A stretch of DNA of 64,000 nucleotides, taken from positions 1 to 64,000 of the forward strand of contig NZ_JAFBES010000007.1 of NCBI RefSeq assembly GCF_016908875.1, written 5' to 3'. The position numbers and the translations under genes were made by a program. Position 1 is the stretch's first letter. Each line of letters begins with the position of its first letter. The stretch is from Bacillus ectoiniformans (lineage in GTDB: Bacteria > Bacillota > Bacilli > Bacillales > Domibacillaceae). Positions 24,291 through 32,296 of the stretch are shown here, one piece after another. A model generated the notes under the pieces. The model had not been told where the DNA came from. It saw nothing but the letters and a program-made list of their open reading frames with translations, and ran no database searches.

Positions 24291-26702
24291 ATGAATCCTA
24301 CTAAGTGGCGACGTCTCCTAAGATTAACGACATTGAAAAGGCAATTATCCTTTTGGATGGTTTCCCTGTTTTTAGCTACAGGGGCGGTCATTATCACGGC
24401 ATTAATTATTGTCTCCGATTACGGGCGCCGCGAAGAAGTGGTTCAGCAGCTCTCAGAAACGATGAAAACCCAGCAGTATTTTATAGATAATTGGCTTGAG
24501 AAACGGATGGAGGCTGTGGAGTATTTAGCTGCCCTTCCAGCGGTGAGGCTAAAGGATTACAACCAGCTAGAAGATGCGATGCAGACCTTTGCGAATAGCC
24601 AAAGTGAGTTTGATGCGATTGTTTTTATGAACGATCAAGGTGTGACAGAAATTGACACAAAGAGGCTTCCGGGAATTGACTTATCGGATCGCGATTATTT
24701 TAAAGCCGCGAAACAAGGTGAGAGCATGATCACAGATATATTTGTTGCGCGTGCCACCAATGCCCCCCTATTTATCTTATCTGTACCGGCCTATGATCTC
24801 CAAGGCAAGTTTTATGGTGTCCTATTCGGCGCTATTACGCTTGAAACGATTAATGGATTAGTGAATGGGCTTAGTTTCGGAAAGACAGGCGAGACCTATC
24901 TCATTAATAAAGATGGAACCATGCTTACTAGACCCACTCATTACGAAGCAGCCACACCAGAAGAATTCTATCGAAACCCGCCCCATTTAACCACTCATAT
25001 ATATGATCGAATCATTAAAAAGGAAGACCCCATCTATAGACGAGCCTATACGAATTACCAAAGTGAAACAGTTCTTGGTTCCTATCATAAAATTATTCAA
25101 AAAGATTGGTACATTATTGGCGAAATAAAAAAAGAAGAAGTCCTGCTTCCTTTCTGGAGAATGGTGTCAGCTGTAGTTGGTGCATTGATTGTCGCATTAT
25201 TGATTTTTTACGGCATCTTGATGTTAATGTTCCGAGAAATATATTTGCCTCTCGCTCATTTATTAAATGGCACGAAACGGATGGCAGATGGACAATTTAA
25301 TTACCGCGTGGAAGACGCCATTATTGAAGGATCTGCTTCGGAATTTCAGGAATTATGCCATTCGTACAACCAAATGGCGACCACCATTGAGCAGTACACG
25401 AATAAAATAGAAGAAAGCGAAAACCGCTATAAAGTTTTAGTAGAGTCTGCGCCAGAAGCGATCGGTGTTCATAAAAATGACCGAGTGATCTTTATTAATG
25501 AGCAGACTATACAAATGCTAGGAGCAGAGACGTCAGCAGATATCGTTGGGCGTTATATTCAAGAATTTATCCATCCCGAATCGGTGGAAAAATTCAAGGA
25601 GACAAGAGCGCAATATCAGAATTATAAACTGGATGTTAAGCTTTGCAGAGTGGATGATACTGTAATTGAAGCAGAGGTCTCTGTTGCGCAAATTATTTAT
25701 GAAGGAGAAGCGGCTACCCAATTTATTATTCGTAACGTTACAGAACAAAGACGGATGCAGGAAGAGCTTCGTCAAAGCCGTGAACGATATTTAGCCGTCA
25801 TCAACCAGACGAAGGAAGTGATTTTCCAATTAGATTTAACGGGAAAATTTATGTTTATGAACTATTACTGGAGTGATCTGACAGGTTATAAGGTGGAGGA
25901 AAGTTTAGGTTGCAGCGTGTTCGATTATTTAGCAAAAGAAAGTCAAGCAAAGGCTAAGCAAACGTTTCACCAGCTTGTTTCTCATAAGAAAGATGAATGC
26001 CGGGAAGAGTTTCAAATTGTAACAGAATCAGGCGAAGTGAAATGGATAGAAGTCACAGCCTCCCTTCGCTTTAATTCAGAAGGAGAAGTTGAAGGTGTAG
26101 CTGGAGTCATGTACGATATGACCGTTCGAAAAGAAGCGGAACAACAATTAAAGAAAGCCAATGAGATTTTAAGTAACTTATCTATGATCGATGGACTGAC
26201 AGAAATTCCAAACCGCCGCACGTTTGACCTGCGATTGAAAGAAGAATGGAGCCGTTCCGCACGTACATCGCAGCCGGTTTCGTTAATTATGCTTGATATT
26301 GATCATTTTAAAATCTATAACGATACGTACGGCCACCAAGGTGGAGATCAGTGTTTAAAGCAAATTGCGAAGGAAATTCAGTCCACATTAAAGCGGCCTG
26401 GTGATATAGCTGCAAGGTATGGAGGAGAAGAGTTTGCGGTCATACTACCGAATACTGCTGAGGAAGGCGCGTGTCTTGTAGCAGAAGCGATTCGGACGAA
26501 TATAGTGAAATTGGCCATCCCGCATATTCATTCGAAAGTCAAACCGTATGTGACGATCAGTGCTGGTGTAACAACTCTCATGCCCACTCCCTATTTGTCA
26601 GTGAACGACCTAGTGAGGCTCGCAGATAAAGCTTTATACCACTCCAAAGAATCCGGCAGAAATCAATGGCATTTTAAAGGCAGAGAGAATGAGAGAGAAT
26701 AA
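24291..26702 (+). CDS. membrane diguanylate cyclase with Cache, HAMP and PAS domains
   Basis: An 803-aa protein, ATG 24291 after GGGGGAGAG. Two membrane segments (about 18-42 and 285-312) flank an extracellular double-Cache sensor (TEIDTKRLPGIDLSDRDYF, typical). A HAMP linker and two PAS domains follow (about 375-490 and 500-620). The GGDEF domain has an intact GGEEF active loop (near residue 710) and an RxxD inhibitory site (RPGD) five residues before it, so it should make c-di-GMP and be feedback-inhibited. No EAL domain. It would link an outside ligand to biofilm or surface behaviour. Confidence 0.94.
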   Translation: MNPTKWRRLLRLTTLKRQLSFWMVSLFLATGAVIITALIIVSDYGRREEVVQQLSETMKTQQYFIDNWLEKRMEAVEYLAALPAVRLKDYNQLEDAMQTFANSQSEFDAIVFMNDQGVTEIDTKRLPGIDLSDRDYFKAAKQGESMITDIFVARATNAPLFILSVPAYDLQGKFYGVLFGAITLETINGLVNGLSFGKTGETYLINKDGTMLTRPTHYEAATPEEFYRNPPHLTTHIYDRIIKKEDPIYRRAYTNYQSETVLGSYHKIIQKDWYIIGEIKKEEVLLPFWRMVSAVVGALIVALLIFYGILMLMFREIYLPLAHLLNGTKRMADGQFNYRVEDAIIEGSASEFQELCHSYNQMATTIEQYTNKIEESENRYKVLVESAPEAIGVHKNDRVIFINEQTIQMLGAETSADIVGRYIQEFIHPESVEKFKETRAQYQNYKLDVKLCRVDDTVIEAEVSVAQIIYEGEAATQFIIRNVTEQRRMQEELRQSRERYLAVINQTKEVIFQLDLTGKFMFMNYYWSDLTGYKVEESLGCSVFDYLAKESQAKAKQTFHQLVSHKKDECREEFQIVTESGEVKWIEVTASLRFNSEGEVEGVAGVMYDMTVRKEAEQQLKKANEILSNLSMIDGLTEIPNRRTFDLRLKEEWSRSARTSQPVSLIMLDIDHFKIYNDTYGHQGGDQCLKQIAKEIQSTLKRPGDIAARYGGEEFAVILPNTAEEGACLVAEAIRTNIVKLAIPHIHSKVKPYVTISAGVTTLMPTPYLSVNDLVRLADKALYHSKESGRNQWHFKGRENERE

Positions 26703-26703
26703 G

Positions 26704-26764
26704 AAGGTGCCAGACCCCCGGCGCGTTAATGCGTCACAGCGCCGGGGGTCTGGCACCTTGTTTA
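26704..26764 (+). terminator. palindromic terminator-like element, dispersed repeat copy 2
   Basis: AAGGTGCCAGACCCCCGGCGC pairs with its reverse complement around a 14-nt loop GTTAATGCGTCACA. The loop is the reverse complement of that at 20526-20586, so the two elements are inverted copies. The T-tail is weak (TTGTTTAATTTTG). Confidence 0.75.
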
Positions 26765-26857
26765 ATTTTGTCGAGGGCTTTTCATTGTATGGTGAACGGA
26801 CAGGTACTACAATAATGAAATGAAGATGAAAGGGATATTGGGTTTAAAGGAGTTTAT

Positions 26858-27358
26858 ATGTTGAAGCATTTGTTTAGTTTATTGTTGCTTTTAGGTGTAG
26901 CGGGAGTGATTTTTATGTTCTCTTCACAAACCTATGAGGAGCAGTCACTCGTTCCGCTTTTGCAAAAGCTGTTACCTGGGGAACCGCTTGCTGGTGTATT
27001 ATCACAAGTGGAAGTATCCTATTGGGGCAAGCTGATTTCAGTTGAAACAAAAGGATATTACTATTTTATAGAATTTTTTATCCGCAAGTTTGCCCATGTG
27101 TTCCTGTTCGGCTGTCTGGCAGTCGCTTTATTTCGAGTAGTTGTCTATTGGCGCCCGAGGCGAATCACGTTAGCTATAGGAATCGCTTTAATAGGAACAG
27201 GTCTCTATGCGGCCTTTGATGAATTCCATCAATTACTGACCGGCGGCCGGACTCCACTCGTCAATGACGTCTTTCTCGACTTCATCGGAGCAGCGCTGGC
27301 ATTGGTGCTTTATGTGCCGGTTTACTTAATAAGAAGAAAAAGAAAAAAACGGAATTAA
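26858..27358 (+). CDS. VanZ-family membrane protein
   Basis: A 166-aa protein, ATG 26858 with AAAGGAG 5 nt before. It has the VanZ marks: FMFSSQT near the N-terminus, FFIRKFAHVFLFGCLAV, then DEFHQLLTGGRTPLVNDV and DFIGA near the end, with four hydrophobic segments. VanZ relatives are linked to teicoplanin or lipoglycopeptide tolerance and to wall-associated roles; no van genes lie nearby, so its job here is unknown. Confidence 0.9.
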   Translation: MLKHLFSLLLLLGVAGVIFMFSSQTYEEQSLVPLLQKLLPGEPLAGVLSQVEVSYWGKLISVETKGYYYFIEFFIRKFAHVFLFGCLAVALFRVVVYWRPRRITLAIGIALIGTGLYAAFDEFHQLLTGGRTPLVNDVFLDFIGAALALVLYVPVYLIRRKRKKRN

Positions 27359-27364
27359 TATGTT

Positions 27365-27396
27365 AGCTCAGAGCGATAAGGCTCTGAGCTTTTTTG
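27365..27396 (+). terminator. intrinsic terminator after the vanZ-like gene
   Basis: AGCTCAGAGC/GCTCTGAGCT stem, 6-nt loop, then six T. Confidence 0.9.
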
Positions 27397-27453
27397 CATG
27401 ACAAGCTTGGCTTACATGTTTAAAGTTTTTGAAAGCAAATAATACAGCCGCGT

Positions 27454-27596
27454 GAGTGGAAAAAAGTGTCCTGAAAAACAATAACCGTGTGCTGGAGGCG
27501 AAGAAACGTAGCGAAAGCGAAAAAAACGATTGCGGGAGCGAAAAAGAGTATCTCGAAAGCGAAAAAACTAGCCGCAAGAGCGAACAACCGTCCACC
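27454..27596. repeat. degenerate 21-bp tandem repeat (AGCGAAAAA type)
   Basis: GCGAA anchors at 27498, 27517, 27538, 27559 and 27580 (spacing 19, 21, 21, 21), with a weaker unit at 27456. The unit sequence differs from the GCCGATAGAA repeats but the period and position, just after a terminator, are the same. Confidence 0.68.
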
Positions 27597-27681
27597 GAAA
27601 GACTAAGTCTTGAAAGCTACTAATCCACGTATATAATACAACTAGTCCATTGGAATCATTTCTATATTTACCACTATTTTC

Positions 27682-27709
27682 TTGTATTAGAAAAATAGAT
27701 TTATATGAT
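27682..27709 (+). promoter_or_regulatory. possible promoter of the small SLH gene
   Basis: TTGTAT, 16-nt spacer, TATGAT. A second -10-like TATAAT follows at 27712-27717. The region to 27796 is AT-rich leader. Confidence 0.4.
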
Positions 27710-27796
27710 AATATAATGTCAGAAAATGAATAAAATTGGCTAATAACTAGCCCTTTAATAATATTTTCCTAAAAGAAACTAGAGAGGAAGAATACA

Positions 27797-28657
27797 ATGA
27801 ACAAACATTTCTCAAAATTTTTAGCGGCTTCTGTCACAGCGGCGGTAGTAGCTACTGCGGCATTGCCTGCATCTGCTGCATCAATTACGTTTAAGGATGA
27901 AAACCTTTTCGGAAGTCATTCGGAAAATATTTATATTGCGGCGGAGCGAGGGTTAGTTAAAGGAGTCAATGGCTACTTTAACCCTAACAATAATATTACT
28001 CGCGGCCAAGTGGTGAAAACATTAGCTCGCTATATTGAAGAAACGTATGGCGAAATTGATACATCTGCTACCGCTCCATTTAAAGATGTTACTAGTGCGC
28101 ATCCGGACCAAGAATTATACAAGGCTTCTCTTGTGGTAAAAGAATTTGAAGTGTTTAATGGAGTCAATAACAGCTTACTGCCTAATAACCAAATTTCACG
28201 ACAAGCCATGGCGAAGGTGCTCGTTGAAGCATTCGGACTTTATGAGTACATCAATGAAGACAGCCAAGTAGTCATTACAGATTTAGAACAAGCGGATGAG
28301 TGGGCAAGAGAGTATATCGAAAAGCTTGCTGAGCTTGAAATTACAACGGTTTCTGCCTTTAAGCCAAAAGCCAATGTCAGCCGCGCGCAATATGCTTCAT
28401 TCCTCGTTCGTACAATTGAAGGAGTAGAGTGGGCGGAAGAGTTTGAAGTGATCGGAGTAGATAGTGTGACGGTTAACCAAGGTGAGGCACCCGTGCTTCC
28501 TGAAACCGTTACTTTCCGCTACAATGATGGCTATGAAGTTGAATTGCCAGTGTCTTGGGATAAAGTTGATACGTCACAACCAGGTGTTTACGAAGTCAAG
28601 GGTTCAGTGGACGAAACAGGACATGAAGTAGCTATTCAAGTCACAGTTACTCAATAA
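27797..28657 (+). CDS. small SLH surface protein with an Ig-like (Big_4 type) domain
   Basis: A 286-aa secreted protein, ATG 27797 after GAGAGGAAG. Signal peptide ends at PASAA (about residue 29). Three SLH domains cover 30-210. The C-terminal 65 residues (VTVNQGEAPVLPETVTFRYNDG... then VEVKG-type strands) resemble Big_4 Ig-like domains. The signal peptide and SLH part are closely similar to the major S-layer protein at 51954 (ASVTAAVVATA, NITRGQVVKTLARY in both), so these are paralogues sharing an anchor. It may bind the same wall polymer as a minor surface component. Confidence 0.9.
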   Translation: MNKHFSKFLAASVTAAVVATAALPASAASITFKDENLFGSHSENIYIAAERGLVKGVNGYFNPNNNITRGQVVKTLARYIEETYGEIDTSATAPFKDVTSAHPDQELYKASLVVKEFEVFNGVNNSLLPNNQISRQAMAKVLVEAFGLYEYINEDSQVVITDLEQADEWAREYIEKLAELEITTVSAFKPKANVSRAQYASFLVRTIEGVEWAEEFEVIGVDSVTVNQGEAPVLPETVTFRYNDGYEVELPVSWDKVDTSQPGVYEVKGSVDETGHEVAIQVTVTQ

Positions 28658-28664
28658 ATAGCGA

Positions 28665-28698
28665 AAGGAGAATCTAATCAAATGGATTCTCCTTTTTT
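28665..28698 (+). terminator. intrinsic terminator
   Basis: AAGGAGAATC/GATTCTCCTT stem, 10-nt loop, then TTTTTT. Confidence 0.9.
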
Positions 28699-28785
28699 GT
28701 GTTTGAAAGCGGCAGTTTGGAAAGAATGGTATTCATAATGGTAAAATTAAACTTCATTTATCCATCAAAGAAATAGGAGGTGTCT

Positions 28786-29604
28786 ATGAGAGTCTTAACC
28801 ATTATCAAAAAAGTGCTGGGCCGCTTTTTTGCGGAGCGTTTTTATGATCAGGCTGCTCAGACCGCCTATTATTTGTTATTGTCAATTATGCCATTTTTTA
28901 TATTCGTGCTGTCTTTAATCAGTTATTTTCCTCTCCATGAAGAGGATGTGCTCGTATTTATTGAACCGTATGCACCGGCAGAGACGTATTCATTGATACA
29001 TGAAAATGTGCAGGAAGTGTTGGAAAAAGGTAAAGGGCAAGTATTGTCTGTCAGTTTAATTTCGGCGTTTTGGCTGTCTTCAATGGCGATTCAATCCCTC
29101 GTTCGTTCGCTGAATGACGCCTATGGAATTAAACGGTCGCTGCCTTTTTTTAAAGGATTGCTCCGTGACTTGCTTGTTACCATGATCTTCATGTTTCTTG
29201 TTCCCTTATCGCTGATTATCCCGTTAGTGGAGCGTTTTTTGGCTGAAGTGTTTTCTTCGGATGTAAGATCATTTTGGGAGATTGCCGCTCCTGTATTATC
29301 AGATTGGCCAATTGCGAAATGGATGCTTGGCACCTTGTTTTTATTAGGATTCTTCATTCTTTTTTATCAAATCCTTCCCCATAAAAGGTCGCGTATTCTA
29401 TCTGTGCTGCCAGGTGCAATGTTTGCTACAGTTTGCTGGCAGGGTGTTTCTATTCTTTTTAGTGAATATACAGGAGTCGTTAGTTATACACGCATATACG
29501 GTCAACTGGCCGGGATCATTATCTTAATGCTCTGGTTTTATTTAACTGCAGTCGTGCTGTTGGTAGGCGGCTTAATGAATGCGGAAAATATCCAGCGGGA
29601 ATAG
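28786..29604 (+). CDS. YihY/BrkB-family membrane protein
   Basis: A 272-aa protein with six predicted membrane helices. The start is ATG 28786, five nt after AGGAGG, rather than the GTG overlapping the Shine-Dalgarno at 28780. Family marks: FAERFYDQAAQTAYYLLLSIMPF, SAFWLSSMAIQSLVRSLNDAYG and YGQLAGIIILMLWFYLTAVVLLVGG. The family was once misnamed ribonuclease BN; its real role is not settled. Monocistronic. Confidence 0.9.
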   Translation: MRVLTIIKKVLGRFFAERFYDQAAQTAYYLLLSIMPFFIFVLSLISYFPLHEEDVLVFIEPYAPAETYSLIHENVQEVLEKGKGQVLSVSLISAFWLSSMAIQSLVRSLNDAYGIKRSLPFFKGLLRDLLVTMIFMFLVPLSLIIPLVERFLAEVFSSDVRSFWEIAAPVLSDWPIAKWMLGTLFLLGFFILFYQILPHKRSRILSVLPGAMFATVCWQGVSILFSEYTGVVSYTRIYGQLAGIIILMLWFYLTAVVLLVGGLMNAENIQRE

Positions 29605-29618
29605 TTGAAAATTACGAA

Positions 29619-29647
29619 TTGCGGCATTTTCCTGCTTCCTTTATAAT
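29619..29647 (+). promoter_or_regulatory. promoter of the thiT transcript
   Basis: TTGCGG (29619-29624), a 17-nt spacer and TATAAT (29642-29647), about 20 nt before the TPP aptamer. Confidence 0.65.
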
Positions 29648-29667
29648 AGAGGGGACATAACAGCGGA

Positions 29668-29760
29668 ACCACGAGGGGAGCTTCTAGCTGAGAGTGAACG
29701 TGCGAACGTTCAGACCCTTTGAACCTGTTAGATAATGCTAACGCAGGGATGTGGAAAGAA
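29668..29760 (+). promoter_or_regulatory. TPP riboswitch (THI element)
   Basis: The thi-box core is intact: GGGGAGC then GCTGAGAGTG, a variable arm GAACGTGCGAACGTTC, ACCCTTTGAACCTG and TAATGCTAACGCAGGGATGTGG. It precedes a thiamine transporter gene. Thiamine pyrophosphate binding would lower expression. Confidence 0.95.
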
Positions 29761-29794
29761 ATGAATAGAAGAAAGATACTAAGGGACAGATATG

Positions 29795-29835
29795 CCTCCT
29801 TGTCGTTTCGTCTGTTAATGACGAATAGAAGGAGG
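29795..29835 (+). promoter_or_regulatory. Shine-Dalgarno sequestering hairpin, expression platform of the riboswitch
   Basis: CCTCCTT (29795-29801) is the exact complement of AAGGAGG (29829-29835), the ribosome binding site of thiT, and an inner TTCGTC/GACGAA arm closes it. No T-run is present, so control looks translational rather than by termination. Confidence 0.7.
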
Positions 29836-29843
29836 ACTTATAT

Positions 29844-30395
29844 ATGAGAAATAAACTGCCATTACAAGCCTTGATGGAAGCGGCGATCTTTGCCTCTTTG
29901 GCCTTTTTGCTGGATTTGCTGCCGTCCATTAAACTATCGCCGGTGATTTCGATTTCATTTGCGATGGTGCCGATTTTTTATGTCGCACTGCGCTGGGGAG
30001 TGAAAGCAGGGATGGCGTCAGGATTCCTGTGGGGGCTCTTGCAGGTTATACTTGGAGACGCGTATATCCTGACACCGGTGCAAGCTTTTATTGAATACTT
30101 TGTGGCTTTTGCTTTTATAGGGATGGCAGGAGTATTCGCTGGGAAACTGGCAAAGGCTGAAAAGAAAGCGCCGGTCATATTGGCAGCTGTCTTCATCGGG
30201 AGTGCCGCTCGCTACGTTTGGCATTTTCTTGCCGGTTGGATCTATTTTGGAGAATATGCACCTGAAGGCACACCGGCTGCGCTGTATTCTTTGTTCGTGA
30301 ATGGTATCACAATGCTCGGTGCGTTTGCTCTATGCTCGATCGTGATGATGTTTTTGTGGAAAGCGGCGCCGCGTCTGTTAACTGTACGCGCATAA
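29844..30395 (+). CDS. thiT: thiamine-specific ECF transporter S component
   Basis: A 183-aa membrane protein, ATG 29844, RBS AAGGAGG. It has six hydrophobic segments and the ThiT/YuaJ pattern: LMEAAIFASLAFLLDLLPS at the N-terminus, SFAMVPIFYVALRWGVKAG in the middle, and aromatic WHFLAGWIYFGEYAPEG near the thiamine site. It binds thiamine outside and works with a shared EcfAA'T energising module encoded elsewhere. The TPP riboswitch upstream confirms the ligand. Monocistronic, followed by a terminator. Confidence 0.95.
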   Translation: MRNKLPLQALMEAAIFASLAFLLDLLPSIKLSPVISISFAMVPIFYVALRWGVKAGMASGFLWGLLQVILGDAYILTPVQAFIEYFVAFAFIGMAGVFAGKLAKAEKKAPVILAAVFIGSAARYVWHFLAGWIYFGEYAPEGTPAALYSLFVNGITMLGAFALCSIVMMFLWKAAPRLLTVRA

Positions 30396-30399
30396 ATGA

Positions 30400-30450
30400 A
30401 AAGAGGGTGTTCCAAAAGCTTCGGCTTTTGAGGGCACCCTCTTTGTTTTT
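30400..30450 (+). terminator. intrinsic terminator after thiT
   Basis: AAAGAGGGTG/CACCCTCTTT with an inner AAAAGC/GCTTTT arm and TTCG loop, followed by TTGTTTTTTC. Confidence 0.88.
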
Positions 30451-30487
30451 TCTTTAAGAAGCGAAAGTCTTCTCATTCATGGTGAGT

Positions 30488-30625
30488 TTCTATACCTTCA
30501 CTCATCGGTTCTTTACACTCAGAAAAATTTCTTTTCACAAATTAGGATTTCGTTACATACAGGAGTTTTGTTTACATTCACGCCGAGCTTCAATACACTC
30601 ACCAATCAGTTCTTTACACTTATGA
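30488..30625. repeat. degenerate about 20-bp tandem repeat (TTTACACTC type)
   Basis: Seven units with anchors at 30499, 30516, 30536, 30556, 30575, 30596 and 30617 (spacings 17, 20, 20, 19, 21, 21), each like TTCTTTACACTCA. It fills the gap between the thiT terminator and the 3' end of the minus-strand AAA gene. Confidence 0.65.
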
Positions 30626-30642
30626 AATAACCCTGCTAATTG

Positions 30643-31920
30643 TCAGCTGTTAAATCCCATGGAAGGCTTATGCTCTGTTCCCCAGTCTTGCCGCCAAGTC
30701 TTTTGGTTATTTGTTTGCAGATCCTTAATGATTTTCTCAATCTGAACTTTTTCTTCATAATGCCACTGCAGAGCGATCGACATATACAGTTCATTCAATT
30801 GAGCGATGGACAGACCATCCGTTTCTTTCGCTAATTGGTTAAGGTCTTCCTCTGACATAAATTGAGTCACGTTTCTTTTTCTCAAATAGTTCATTCTTGT
30901 CTCGGTAGTTGGAAGTTTAATTTCATAGGCGCGGTCAAAGCGTCCAGCTCGGTTAATTAGTGCAGGATCGATTTTTTCCGGATAGTTGGTCGTGCCGATT
31001 AAGAAGATGCCTTCTTTAGAAGCGGCGCCGTCCAGTGTATTTAAAAAGACAGAACGAGATTCTTCTGGCATGGAATCGATATCTTCAATGACTAAGATCA
31101 TCGGCGCTAATTTGGTCACAGTTGTAAATACTTCTTTGATAGAATAGCTTGTTGTATATTCGGTAATTTGCCAGTAGACAACGGGAGCAGCTGTACTGCC
31201 TGCTATAGACTTAACGAGCGTCGTTTTCCCATTTCCCGGTGAACCGTATAGCAGGATCCCTCGTTTGTAAGGAATATCGTATTTTTTAAAGAAGCTTCCG
31301 CTATGCAGAAAGAACTCGTCGATGGAGCGGAATATTTCTGTTTTCATCTCTTCTTCCAAAAGCACATCTTCGCGTGTGACTTGGTGCGTGATTTTCTCCT
31401 GAACTCTTTCTACCCCATCATCCGTGTCCGTGAAAATATTAATAAACCCTTTCATGAATTCCTTTTGCTGGGCATAAATAAAGTCAATAAATTGAAGCAG
31501 TCCTTCGTCGTTTTGGGCGAAGATAAAGTCTTCTTCGTAATCTTCATGGCTTTGATAAATAGGAAGCTTAGCGAGAGCGACCTCATACTCAGGGAAATAA
31601 TAGACAGAATTATTTACTGAGGGCTTAACTACAAATTTATTCTCTCCGGTGATTTGTGAATAGCTGATGGTGCCTGTTTCCATGCAGTCAAAAACATTAG
31701 CTAAGATCCTTGTTAGTTCAGGCTGCTGCACCGCTAATTGTTCTACGGTCTCCCAAATTTCTTCTATATTTTCTTTCATAAAGTACATATAAAAAGGGCT
31801 GTCTGTTTCGTTTTTTAGCAAATTTTTGATGGTGTGAATGGGCAGAGCAAAGTCATAATAGTGAGGCATGTTTTCTTTAGAAGCTTGTTCAAAGTGTATC
31901 AGTGCAGGAATGTTTTTCAT
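30643..31920 (-). CDS. AAA+ ATPase
   Basis: A 425-aa protein. I chose the ATG at 31920, 7 nt after AAAGGA on the minus strand; the frame is open further but without a ribosome site. The C-terminal half is a classical AAA domain: Walker A GSPGNGKTT, Walker B MILVIEDIDSM, sensor GTTNYPEKIDPALINRAGRFD with the arginine finger. The N-terminal 180 residues are less conserved and probably select the substrate. It resembles BCS1/CDC48-type stand-alone AAA proteins in Bacillaceae. No protease domain. Divergent from the eut locus and probably not part of it. Confidence 0.88.
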   Translation of the reverse strand: MKNIPALIHFEQASKENMPHYYDFALPIHTIKNLLKNETDSPFYMYFMKENIEEIWETVEQLAVQQPELTRILANVFDCMETGTISYSQITGENKFVVKPSVNNSVYYFPEYEVALAKLPIYQSHEDYEEDFIFAQNDEGLLQFIDFIYAQQKEFMKGFINIFTDTDDGVERVQEKITHQVTREDVLLEEEMKTEIFRSIDEFFLHSGSFFKKYDIPYKRGILLYGSPGNGKTTLVKSIAGSTAAPVVYWQITEYTTSYSIKEVFTTVTKLAPMILVIEDIDSMPEESRSVFLNTLDGAASKEGIFLIGTTNYPEKIDPALINRAGRFDRAYEIKLPTTETRMNYLRKRNVTQFMSEEDLNQLAKETDGLSIAQLNELYMSIALQWHYEEKVQIEKIIKDLQTNNQKTWRQDWGTEHKPSMGFNS

Positions 31921-31923
31921 CAT

Positions 31924-32221
31924 TTCTTCCTTTCTGTAAATGTGAATTCTGGTTACTGAACGAACCTTCATTATAACATAACAGCTCTTACACAATGAAT
32001 TTGCCATATTAAAAAAGTGAGCATTTTTAAAAGCATTTTGGCACAAAATAATTATGTTGGCTTTGTTAGTAAATCCCAATAATAGGTATTAGATCCTATT
32101 GTTTTATGTGCAAAATTTATTTTACATAATCATGCGCCCGGTAGAAATTTCTTCTATTTAAAGCTTGATTTATAAAGGTTTTTCATTAAAATAATGACCT
32201 ATTTTTCTATAATAATGTTTA
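31924..32221. other. AT-rich divergent intergenic region
   Basis: Separates the AAA ATPase gene from the eut locus. It contains several AT-rich tracts and a start-like frame upstream of the AAA gene that lacks a ribosome site. Apart from the eutW promoter at its right end I see no other signal. Confidence 0.5.
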
Positions 32222-32250
32222 TTGACACATGTTTATATTTAAAATATAAT
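32222..32250 (+). promoter_or_regulatory. consensus promoter in front of eutW-eutV
   Basis: TTGACA (32222-32227), a 17-nt spacer and TATAAT (32245-32250), a perfect match to the vegetative consensus. This suggests constitutive expression of the two regulators, with control acting later by antitermination. Confidence 0.85.
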
Positions 32251-32296
32251 GTGTTTAAATTATTAGAAAATTAGTACAATAGGTCGTGGTGAGGTT

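Noticed and set aside
27368..27595. Minus-strand serine/leucine-rich frame
   Set aside because: A translation of the 21-bp GCGAAAAA repeat; no ribosome site.
27454..27596. CRISPR array
   Set aside because: Units are imperfect, only about 21 bp in total with no separate repeat and spacer, and there are no cas genes.
28786..29604. Ribonuclease BN
   Set aside because: The old name for the YihY/BrkB family came from a misassignment; the sequence is a polytopic membrane protein.
31923..32079. 53-residue N-terminal extension of the AAA ATPase
   Set aside because: No ribosome site at 32079; the extension is AT-rich and without recognisable sequence.
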